This document shows, one piece after another, positions 1 to 5,689 of a stretch of DNA of 8,303 nucleotides. The notes beneath the pieces are model-generated. The model was not told the origin of the DNA and made no database searches. It saw nothing but the letters and a program-made list of their open reading frames with translations. Positions within the stretch are counted from its first letter, which is position 1, and the number at the start of each line of letters is the position of its first letter. The stretch is from Candidatus Zixiibacteriota bacterium (GTDB lineage: Bacteria > Zixibacteria > MSB-5A5 > GN15 > PGXB01). The translations under genes were made by a program, and so were the position numbers. The stretch spans positions 1-8,303 of the forward strand of contig JAUVBC010000087.1 of assembly GCA_030591405.1 (NCBI GenBank), given 5' to 3'.

Positions 1-60
1 AACGAATGTTCCGACTGCCGTGAATTTCATCTCGTATGTAGTAACAAGAAGAAGTTATGA
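1..60 (+). CDS. C-terminal end of a probable Fur/Zur-family metal regulator (5' truncated)
   Basis: Reading from base 1 in frame 1 gives 19 codons and a TGA stop at 58-60. The peptide contains Cys-x2-Cys (residues 3 and 6 of the fragment) about 13 residues before its end, plus a third Cys and a basic tail of three lysines. Many Fur-family proteins carry a structural-zinc CxxC pair close to the C-terminus, and a Fur-family gene (often zur) beside znuABC is a common arrangement. The TGA overlaps the ATG of the binding-protein gene (ATGA at 57-60), which suggests one transcript and translational coupling. The DNA-binding domain is outside the window, so the family call rests on one short motif and on context. 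It could be another zinc-ribbon-ended protein. Confidence 0.5.
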   Translation, partial: NECSDCREFHLVCSNKKKL

Positions 61-968
61 TAATAAAATTTGTAATGCAAACAGTCTTGTTTTGTTTAAT
101 TCTAATCGGTTCTAAAAGCATTGCAGATTCATCAGTAAAAGGGCAGCCACAAAAACCGCAAATATATGTCTCGGTTCCACCATTGGCATATTTTGTTGAG
201 CGAATAGGCGAAAACAATTTTGAAATACTCACCATAATTGGTCCCGGGCAATCCCCGGCGACATTAGAAATAACACCTAAACAACTGGCAGAATTTTCAA
301 AGGCAAAAATTTTCTTTACTGCCGGTGTCCCTTTTGAAAAACATCTGAATAAGAAACTGAAGGATAATTTTAAAAATTTGAATATTATAGACACTCAAAA
401 AGGGATAGAGCTTCATAAAATAGAACATCACCATCATGAAAATATTGAAGAAGATGAAACAGTAGAAACAAATAATCTCGATCCGCACAGTTGGCTCGAT
501 CCAACACTGGCCAAAATTATGGCCCAAAATATTTATGACGAACTAATGAGAATCTATCCGACCGATAGCTTAGGGTATCAAGATAATCTGAATTTACTTT
601 TGGAAGATTTAGATAAATTAGATTCTTATATAAAGCATGAACTAAAACCGTATGCCGGCAGGTCGTTTTATACGTTTCATCCCGCTTATGGATATTTCGC
701 CAGAGTCTATGGTTTAAAACAGATCGCTATAGAAATTGATGGAAAAGAGCCATCAGCAAAGCAGTTGGCCGATATTATTAAGAAAGCAAAAAAAGATAAA
801 ATTGAAATAATTTTCACTCAACCGCAGTTTTCTGATAAGTCTGCCCGAGCTATCGCCGAATCGGTCGGAGCTGCCGTTATCCCGATTGATCCGTTATCAA
901 AAGATTATCTGAATAATCTAAAAGAGATCACAAAACAGATGGTTTTGGCCTTTTCTGGTTCAGATTGA
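57..968 (+). CDS. znuA: Metal (probably zinc) ABC transporter, periplasmic binding protein, ZnuA/TroA family
   Basis: This 303-residue protein would capture Zn2+ (possibly Mn2+) in the periplasm and deliver it to the ZnuBC importer encoded downstream. Residues 1-23 form a signal peptide with a likely SPase I site after Ser-Ile-Ala23; there is no lipobox. Cluster A-I family features are a His/acid-rich loop (H124-H127 followed by Glu/Asp), DPHSWLDP at 142-149 with ligand candidate H144, FHPAYGYFA at 207-215 with H208, and a C-terminal PIDPL with D278. The N-terminal element usually written PHxYEP reads P67-A68-T69-L70-E71, so the usual first histidine ligand is alanine. The His-rich loop favours zinc. 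The ATG at 57 overlaps the upstream stop codon; a second ATG at 75 would also leave a signal peptide. By hand count one 60-base line in the gene is about 32% GC. The family call is firm, the exact metal is inferred. Confidence 0.88.
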   Translation: MIIKFVMQTVLFCLILIGSKSIADSSVKGQPQKPQIYVSVPPLAYFVERIGENNFEILTIIGPGQSPATLEITPKQLAEFSKAKIFFTAGVPFEKHLNKKLKDNFKNLNIIDTQKGIELHKIEHHHHENIEEDETVETNNLDPHSWLDPTLAKIMAQNIYDELMRIYPTDSLGYQDNLNLLLEDLDKLDSYIKHELKPYAGRSFYTFHPAYGYFARVYGLKQIAIEIDGKEPSAKQLADIIKKAKKDKIEIIFTQPQFSDKSARAIAESVGAAVIPIDPLSKDYLNNLKEITKQMVLAFSGSD

Positions 969-996
969 AATGAATGAGACTAAATATTGGAATTTT

Positions 997-1003
997 GGAG
1001 GGG
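997..1003 (+). promoter_or_regulatory. Shine-Dalgarno GGAGGGG that sets the start at 1006
   Basis: GGAGGGG lies immediately before ATGAAAAAA at 1006 and is the best ribosome-binding sequence in the operon. The earlier in-frame ATG at 970 has no comparable site and would put 12 polar and aromatic residues ahead of the signal peptide. The start at 1006 is therefore preferred. Confidence 0.7.
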
Positions 1004-1005
1004 AT

Positions 1006-2193
1006 ATGAAAAAAAGAGTTTTTATTTTGGTTGTAATTATTTCTATGCTAGGATTTTTGCCAGCGTTTTCAACATCATTTGAGCATTTTGATATTATATC
1101 AGAAACTGTTTTGAGTGATTTCCCCGAAGTTGGGAATCATCCAGGACTATATATGGCCAATGGAAATATAGGAATTCTATCAAAGTTCAATGATAGTACC
1201 CGAACAAACAAATTTCATCTGTTTGATAGCACCGGCAAAGAGGTTTTTGCTATTGAATCAAAGACAAGCCATGCTTTCTATCGGGCATCAATGAGTTCAG
1301 ATGATAGATTTATTGGCATTACTGCAAAATATTGGCTTGGTGATGACGAGTTTCAAAGCTATATTCTTGATTATTCAGGCACAATGCTGTACTCGCCTGT
1401 AGATGATTTTAGTCCTCAAATTCCATCACCCGGATTTAAATATTTTCACAGCGTTAATAATTTGTTTGATGGTGGAACCCAACCAATGGTCTATGATAGT
1501 ATTGGAAACCTTATCACAATACTTAAAACAGATGGTTCCTATTGGCGATTGAAACCAATTAATGATTCAATTTTGCTTTTTCAGGACGGTGATAAGCTAA
1601 AGCTCCTTTCTGTACCTAAATTAATGGTCGAAAAAGAATATATCATTCAAGATATTCAGCCCCCCGGTCCATATGGAATGAACACAGCCTTAAGCCCGGA
1701 CGGAACCGTATATGCTTTCTCTGGTAAAGACAAAATTGCGATATGTGATTTAAAAACTGGTTTAGTGAATTATATGGAATGGGATTATTCAAAACAAAAT
1801 CTTATCTTATCTAAGAAAGGTCAATATCTTGTTTGCTATGATGCAAGGGGTCTGCATTTTTCGGTATATAAATTTGCAGATAGCATATACCAGAAAACTA
1901 TTGATAATATTGCAATGAAACCATCAGGTTCAATATCAATTTCGCATGGCGGTCCATATCTATCTGGTGATTTTTGTATAATAAATTACTATTATTGGGG
2001 GATTGATCCTGGTGAATATAGATGCTGTTTGTTTCAATTTAAAGGAGAAAATTCAGACACCTTAAAACCGATTGCTCTTGATGGCCATTTGAAGACAGTA
2101 GAATCAAGCGATGGTAGGGATTTTTATCTTATAAAGCCGTATTCAAAAGAAAATAAAAAATCAATGCTCTATCGAGTAAGATTAAAAAAGTAA
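1006..2193 (+). CDS. Secreted protein of unknown function with beta-propeller-like repeats, inserted in the zinc operon
   Basis: I do not recognise a family for this 395-residue protein. It starts with a clear Sec signal (MKKR, then a hydrophobic run to about residue 22 ending in Pro-Ala-Phe-Ser) and has no lipobox, so it is probably periplasmic or secreted. The body is rich in beta strands and turns, with recurring blocks of the WD40/PQQ-like kind: a serine-aspartate or 'LSPDG' turn, then a hydrophobic strand, then a strand ending in 'DLKTG' or a similar turn (for example SSDDRFIGI, LSPDGTVYAF and LSKKGQYLVCY). This suggests a six- or seven-bladed propeller but does not prove one. There is no His-rich segment and no obvious metal site. 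It starts 37 bp after znuA and ends 5 bp before znuC, so it should be co-transcribed. Two sampled 60-base lines are 35% GC. Possible roles are a periplasmic partner of the transporter or an unrelated passenger gene. An upstream ATG at 970 would add 12 residues. Confidence 0.75.
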   Translation: MKKRVFILVVIISMLGFLPAFSTSFEHFDIISETVLSDFPEVGNHPGLYMANGNIGILSKFNDSTRTNKFHLFDSTGKEVFAIESKTSHAFYRASMSSDDRFIGITAKYWLGDDEFQSYILDYSGTMLYSPVDDFSPQIPSPGFKYFHSVNNLFDGGTQPMVYDSIGNLITILKTDGSYWRLKPINDSILLFQDGDKLKLLSVPKLMVEKEYIIQDIQPPGPYGMNTALSPDGTVYAFSGKDKIAICDLKTGLVNYMEWDYSKQNLILSKKGQYLVCYDARGLHFSVYKFADSIYQKTIDNIAMKPSGSISISHGGPYLSGDFCIINYYYWGIDPGEYRCCLFQFKGENSDTLKPIALDGHLKTVESSDGRDFYLIKPYSKENKKSMLYRVRLKK

Positions 2194-2198
2194 GAATA

Positions 2199-2945
2199 AT
2201 GAATAACAGCCATATCATATCAGCGAACAATCTCTCTTTTTCTTATAACGGCGAAACAGTTCTGGAAAATGTTAATTTAACTATCAATGAAAACGATTTT
2301 GTCTGGATTGTTGGACCTAATGGTGGCGGTAAAACAACGCTTCTAAAACTAATGCTTGGTCTTTTGAAACCGAAAACCGGCAGTATCAAAATTTTTGGTG
2401 ATTCGCCGCAAAAGGCTCGTCGTTATATCGGCTATATGTCACAGCATATTTTGTTGGACAGTCAGTTTCCGGTTAGTGTTCTTGATGTCGTTCTGATGGG
2501 ACGATTGGGAAATGGTCGCAGCGTAGGGCCGTTTCGCTCAGCCGACAAAGAGATTGCCAATGAAGTTCTTCAGCAGGTTGGATTACTTGAGTATCGCCAA
2601 AAGCAGTTTTCGCAGCTTTCCGGCGGTCAACAAAGACGACTGCTTATTGCCAGAGCATTAGTCAGTCGGCCCAAAATACTTTTACTCGATGAACCGACCG
2701 CTAACCTCGATGCCGATTCTGAAAAAGATCTTTTTGAACTTCTTAAAAAATTAAATAAAGAGCTGACAATAATTTTAGTTTCGCATGATCCCGCTTTTGT
2801 ATCCGATTTTGTCAAACGGGTTGTATGTGTTAATCGGTCAGTCCATGAACATCCAACAACCGAAATATCAGGTTCATATGTCAGTGAGTTTTATGGAGAT
2901 CAAAGAAGAATTATACAACATGATAAGCATCTTGAAGAGGATTAA
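2199..2945 (+). CDS. znuC: Metal (zinc) ABC transporter ATP-binding protein, ZnuC family
   Basis: This 248-residue cytoplasmic ATPase would power the metal importer with the ZnuB-like permease downstream. All ABC elements are present and intact: Walker A GPNGGGKTT at 39-47, Q-loop Gln at about 82 (MSQH), signature LSGGQ at 140-144, Walker B ILLLDEP at 160-166, D-loop near 169-172 and the switch His196 (VSHDP). The segment after the H-loop (CVNRSVHEHP, about 210-219) is typical of the zinc/manganese ATPases rather than of other ABC families. The C-terminus ends in a His/Asp/Glu cluster. Length is normal. The ATG at 2199 lies 5 bp after the preceding stop with only a weak AG-rich ribosome site, so translation may be coupled to the upstream gene. 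A sampled line is about 43% GC, higher than the two genes before it. Confidence 0.9.
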   Translation: MNNSHIISANNLSFSYNGETVLENVNLTINENDFVWIVGPNGGGKTTLLKLMLGLLKPKTGSIKIFGDSPQKARRYIGYMSQHILLDSQFPVSVLDVVLMGRLGNGRSVGPFRSADKEIANEVLQQVGLLEYRQKQFSQLSGGQQRRLLIARALVSRPKILLLDEPTANLDADSEKDLFELLKKLNKELTIILVSHDPAFVSDFVKRVVCVNRSVHEHPTTEISGSYVSEFYGDQRRIIQHDKHLEED

Positions 2946-2971
2946 ATAAAGAAAATGGGAATATCAAATAA

Positions 2972-3823
2972 ATGATTGAGTTTTTTTCAGCCGTTGCCGA
3001 ATTTTCATTTCTTCAGAAGGCGCTTCTGGCCGGGGTTCTGGCCGGGGTAGCCTGCGGTCTTGTTGGTCCGTTTATCGTCGCCCGTCGAATCAGTTATATC
3101 GGCGGAGGAATTGCCCATTCGGTTTTGGGCGGGATGGGAGCGGCTTACTTTTTCTCCAATGTCTTTAATTGGAATTGGCTGCATCCGCTCTACGGCGCGG
3201 TTGTCGCGGCACTTTTATCAGCTATTGTTATCGGTCTGGTTAGTCTGAGAGCTAAACAACGAGAAGATACCATAATCAGCGCTATCTGGGCGATAGGAAT
3301 GGCGGTCGGGATTATTTTTATTATGAAAACCCCCGGTTATAATGAAAATCTTTTAAGCTACCTTTTTGGTAATATCCTGATGGTCTCATCGCACGATTTA
3401 TGGCAGATAGCTGGTCTGGATCTGCTGATTATAGCGATGGTAATTTTATTTTATAATAAGTTTTTGGCCATCTGTTTTGACGAGGAGTTTGTCCGCGCCC
3501 GGGGGATAAATGTTGAGTTTTATTATCTCCTGCTTCTCTGTTTGACCGCCCTGACGGTTGTTGTTCTAATTACAGTTGTTGGCATTGTGATGGTCATCGC
3601 CCTTTTAACACTGCCGGTTGCAATCGCCGGATATTTTACCAGAACTTTATGGCAGACAATGATTTTGTCAACAATTACCACCATCGTATTAACTGTTTTC
3701 GGGCTTGCCCTTAGCTATAATCTCGATTTGCCGTCAGGAGCTTCTATTATCTTATTGGCCGGATTTCTGTTTCTGATTACCATTTTCGGGAAAAAGATAG
3801 TTGCGATTTTTACTTCAAAATGA
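2972..3823 (+). CDS. znuB: Metal (zinc) ABC transporter permease, ZnuB / ABC-3 family
   Basis: This 283-residue inner-membrane protein has about seven to eight hydrophobic helices. Family landmarks in order are VGPFIVARRISYIGGGIAHS at about 31-50, the YLFGNIL block at about 130-136, the cytoplasmic FDEEFVRARGIN coupling segment at 169-180 that would contact the ATPase, LPVAIAGYF at 214-222 and DLPSGASIIL at 252-261. Length and motif order match ZnuB/TroC/MntB proteins. The substrate is taken as zinc from the His-rich loop of the binding protein and the probable Zur tail upstream; manganese remains possible. The gene starts 26 bp after znuC and is the last gene of the operon. I find no convincing intrinsic terminator immediately after it. 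Confidence 0.9.
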   Translation: MIEFFSAVAEFSFLQKALLAGVLAGVACGLVGPFIVARRISYIGGGIAHSVLGGMGAAYFFSNVFNWNWLHPLYGAVVAALLSAIVIGLVSLRAKQREDTIISAIWAIGMAVGIIFIMKTPGYNENLLSYLFGNILMVSSHDLWQIAGLDLLIIAMVILFYNKFLAICFDEEFVRARGINVEFYYLLLLCLTALTVVVLITVVGIVMVIALLTLPVAIAGYFTRTLWQTMILSTITTIVLTVFGLALSYNLDLPSGASIILLAGFLFLITIFGKKIVAIFTSK

Positions 3824-3925
3824 AATAATATGCCCTCTGATTCTTGCTTGAGATCTACATACTTATTGAAATAATTTTATTATCGGATGTTTTTTATCAT
3901 TTTATTGAGCAGAATGATATCCCAA

Positions 3926-3984
3926 ATCGTCATACTGAGCAAGAACGTATTCATCGGGTTTAAACAGGATATTCCTCGATATCC
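3926..3984 (+). repeat. Possible decayed dispersed repeat of the GTCATTCTGAGC...ATTCCTCG type
   Basis: The stretch contains GTCATACTGAGCAAG near its left end and ATTCCTCG, inside a short GGATAT/ATATCC inverted repeat, near its right end. I recall a common interspersed palindromic element in many bacterial genomes that begins GTCATTCTGAGC, continues with GAAGAATCT and carries ATTCCTCG about 30 bases later. The order and spacing agree but several bases differ and the outer palindrome is gone. This is recognition from memory and needs a genome-wide search. Confidence 0.3.
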
Positions 3985-4002
3985 AAAAAATGAGTAGAGG
4001 CC

Positions 4003-4029
4003 TTGACAAATCGGCGCGGTTATTGTAAT
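4003..4029 (+). promoter_or_regulatory. Candidate sigma-70-type promoter for the FadL-like / esterase-like unit
   Basis: A perfect -35 hexamer TTGACA (4003-4008) is followed after 15 bases by TGTAAT (4024-4029), a 5/6 match to the -10 consensus. The spacer is shorter than the ideal 17. Transcription would start near 4036, giving a leader of about 110 bases that contains the inverted repeat at 4061-4094. No other comparable pair was seen in this intergenic region. Confidence 0.45.
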
Positions 4030-4060
4030 TTTGTCAGACTTTGTAGGTTGAAAAATCAAA

Positions 4061-4094
4061 ATGTCAATTGTGAGTCTATTGGCCTAATTGACAT
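4061..4094 (+). promoter_or_regulatory. 9-bp perfect inverted repeat in the predicted leader
   Basis: ATGTCAATT (4061-4069) and its exact reverse complement AATTGACAT (4086-4094) are separated by 16 bases. It may be an operator for a dimeric regulator bound downstream of the promoter, or a leader hairpin. The low GC of the stem and lack of a T-tract argue against a terminator. Confidence 0.4.
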
Positions 4095-4148
4095 GAAGAT
4101 TGATTTGGAATGTGTTTTAAAATAGGAAGTAATATAAGGTAAATATTT

Positions 4149-5678
4149 ATGGAGATGAGAATGGGAGCATTAAGGTTTTTCTTACTCTTATGTCTATTCT
4201 TGATTATGGCATCCGCGAGTGTTTTTGGAGGCGGATTTGCATTTGACGGAATTGGAGTGAAAGCAGATGGTATGGGTGGCGCGTTTCGTGCAATTGCCGA
4301 TGACTGGTCAGCCGCCTATTACAATCCGGCCGGCTATTATCGAATTCAGGATAATCAGTTTGCCTTCAATACAGCATTTTTTCATAACCGATATTGGCTA
4401 ACACCTAATGTTTACTGGCATGGTGAGACTGGCGAAAGGTACGAAACCGGTTACTTTAATGGTCAGGAAATTGCCAACAAGCATGATGTTCCGCATCGGC
4501 TGCAGGGCGGCTTATTGGCCCGGTTACCGATTTCTGATAACGAAGTCGTTTTTGGATTTTCGTTGTACTCTCTCTATAATCAGAATCAGAATTGGCAGCT
4601 GATGCAATTATTACCGGCGTATGATGATTGGTCGTTTTTGCCTGAAAATCAATTCGGTATCAAGCTCGATGGTACTGCCTACCAACTGACCATTGCCACC
4701 GGCTTTATGGAAGATAAATTATCGGTTGGTCTTGGTCTTTCACTTGTCGAGGCAGATTTGATTTATAATAATGTAACTTTGAGGGACAATCCGATTGAAG
4801 GTGTATTAAGTGATCGCCCTCATGACAAAATTCCGGAATATTATAGAAACGAAGGCGATGGTATGGGATTTGGATTCCGGTTGGGTCTGTTATATGATGT
4901 CACCGACCGGATGAAATTCGCCGCCACCTATTCGGCCGTCTCATCAATTGATATCAGCGGCAGATCTTATTTTGAATTTTTTATGGGCAGAAACCCCAAT
5001 ACTCTGGTTTATATCACCAGCGGGCAATTGGAAGAGCTGCTCTTTATGCGGGGTGAAGTTATTGAACTTGTTGCAGATTTTGAGACCAAGCTGGAACTGC
5101 CAGCGACTTTTAGCGGCGGAATCGCCTATCAGGTTAATGATAAACTTACTCTGTCGCTCGATGCCGAGATGGTATTCTGGTCAAAATTTAAAGGATTTAA
5201 TTTTGACTTATCTAATATTGGTCCTTCGGGCGGTCCTGATATTTTTCGAAACAGAGAGGTTATTACCGATACCATTTACGATAGAGCCCAAAGTATGTTT
5301 TTTACTGATATGACGGCCCCGATTGCCTGGAAAGATGCCGGCAAAATTATGTTTGGCGCCAATTATCAGGCAGCCAATTTTCTTGATTTGAGAGCCGGTT
5401 TTTCTGCTGATCAATCTGCCGTTGATTGGGATAATGCCAATGGTGTGACTCAGACCCCTCAATTTATCGATCTCGGCACAAAATACAGTTATAGTTTCGG
5501 CTTCGGTTTTAATATTGATGTCTGGAGTCTGGAATTTGCTACGACATATACACATCAGCCTGATTATGCTACCAATGCAAACGTTAAGCAGGATAGCGAT
5601 AATATCATAGATAATGTTGCCGGCTTATATAGTGCTGATACTTACAGAACCGTTTTAGGTTTTAATTACCGATTTTAG
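4149..5678 (+). CDS. Outer-membrane beta-barrel protein, FadL/OmpP1/TodX family
   Basis: This 509-residue protein belongs to the long-chain fatty acid / hydrophobic-compound channel family. It has a signal peptide (hydrophobic to about residue 25, cleavage near Ala-Ser-Val-Phe-Gly), then the family's N-terminal block with GMGGAFRAIADDWSAAYYNP at 41-60 (the 'NPAG' element of the hatch). The middle and late barrel strands match the family: LELPATFSGGIAYQVNDKLT at 315-334, a WSKFKGF strand at 344-350, IAWKDAGKIMFGANYQ at 392-407 and LRAGFSADQS at 414-423. It ends in Tyr-Arg-Phe, the C-terminal aromatic signal for BAM assembly. The ligand is not predictable. Starts at 4149, 4155 and 4161 are all in frame: AGGT at 4137-4140 suits 4149, while GGAG at 4151-4154 suits 4161. 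It forms a two-gene unit with the lipoprotein 11 bp downstream. Confidence 0.85.
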   Translation: MEMRMGALRFFLLLCLFLIMASASVFGGGFAFDGIGVKADGMGGAFRAIADDWSAAYYNPAGYYRIQDNQFAFNTAFFHNRYWLTPNVYWHGETGERYETGYFNGQEIANKHDVPHRLQGGLLARLPISDNEVVFGFSLYSLYNQNQNWQLMQLLPAYDDWSFLPENQFGIKLDGTAYQLTIATGFMEDKLSVGLGLSLVEADLIYNNVTLRDNPIEGVLSDRPHDKIPEYYRNEGDGMGFGFRLGLLYDVTDRMKFAATYSAVSSIDISGRSYFEFFMGRNPNTLVYITSGQLEELLFMRGEVIELVADFETKLELPATFSGGIAYQVNDKLTLSLDAEMVFWSKFKGFNFDLSNIGPSGGPDIFRNREVITDTIYDRAQSMFFTDMTAPIAWKDAGKIMFGANYQAANFLDLRAGFSADQSAVDWDNANGVTQTPQFIDLGTKYSYSFGFGFNIDVWSLEFATTYTHQPDYATNANVKQDSDNIIDNVAGLYSADTYRTVLGFNYRF

Positions 5679-5683
5679 GAGGG
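5677..5683 (+). promoter_or_regulatory. Ribosome-binding site AGGAGGG overlapping the upstream stop codon
   Basis: The AG of the TAG stop (5676-5678) is also the start of AGGAGGG, placed 6 bases before the ATG at 5690. Ribosomes ending the porin gene sit on this site, so the two proteins are probably made in a coupled way. Confidence 0.7.
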
Positions 5684-5689
5684 TGCAAA

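Larger units (their letters stand above)
3824..4148. other. Intergenic region between the metal operon and the FadL-like gene
   Basis: These 325 bases hold no supportable gene. I see AT-rich hairpins without T-tracts (3871-3883; 3895-3903 with 3911-3919; GGATAT/ATATCC at 3967-3972 and 3979-3984), a possible decayed repeat, a promoter-like pair near 4003-4029, and a 9-bp inverted repeat in the predicted leader. None of the hairpins looks like a normal terminator for znuB. Confidence 0.6.

Noticed and set aside
970..1005. Upstream ATG at 970 as the start of the extra operon gene
   Set aside because: No ribosome site, and it would place polar and aromatic residues before the signal peptide; GGAGGGG ahead of 1006 decides the start.
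3895..3919. Hairpin with a 9-bp stem (one G-T pair) as a terminator for znuB
   Set aside because: The stem is nearly all A-T and no T-tract follows it; the T-run lies before the stem.
3967..3984. GGATAT/ATATCC hairpin as an operator or terminator
   Set aside because: Only 6 bp, followed by A residues on the plus strand. It may simply be part of the suspected repeat relic.
4948..5313. Alternative plus-strand frame inside the FadL-like gene
   Set aside because: Out of frame with a protein whose family motifs run continuously through this region, so it is not evidence of a frameshift.
5208..5555. Minus-strand open frame inside the FadL-like gene
   Set aside because: Fully antisense to a well-supported barrel protein; composition reflects the other strand's codons.
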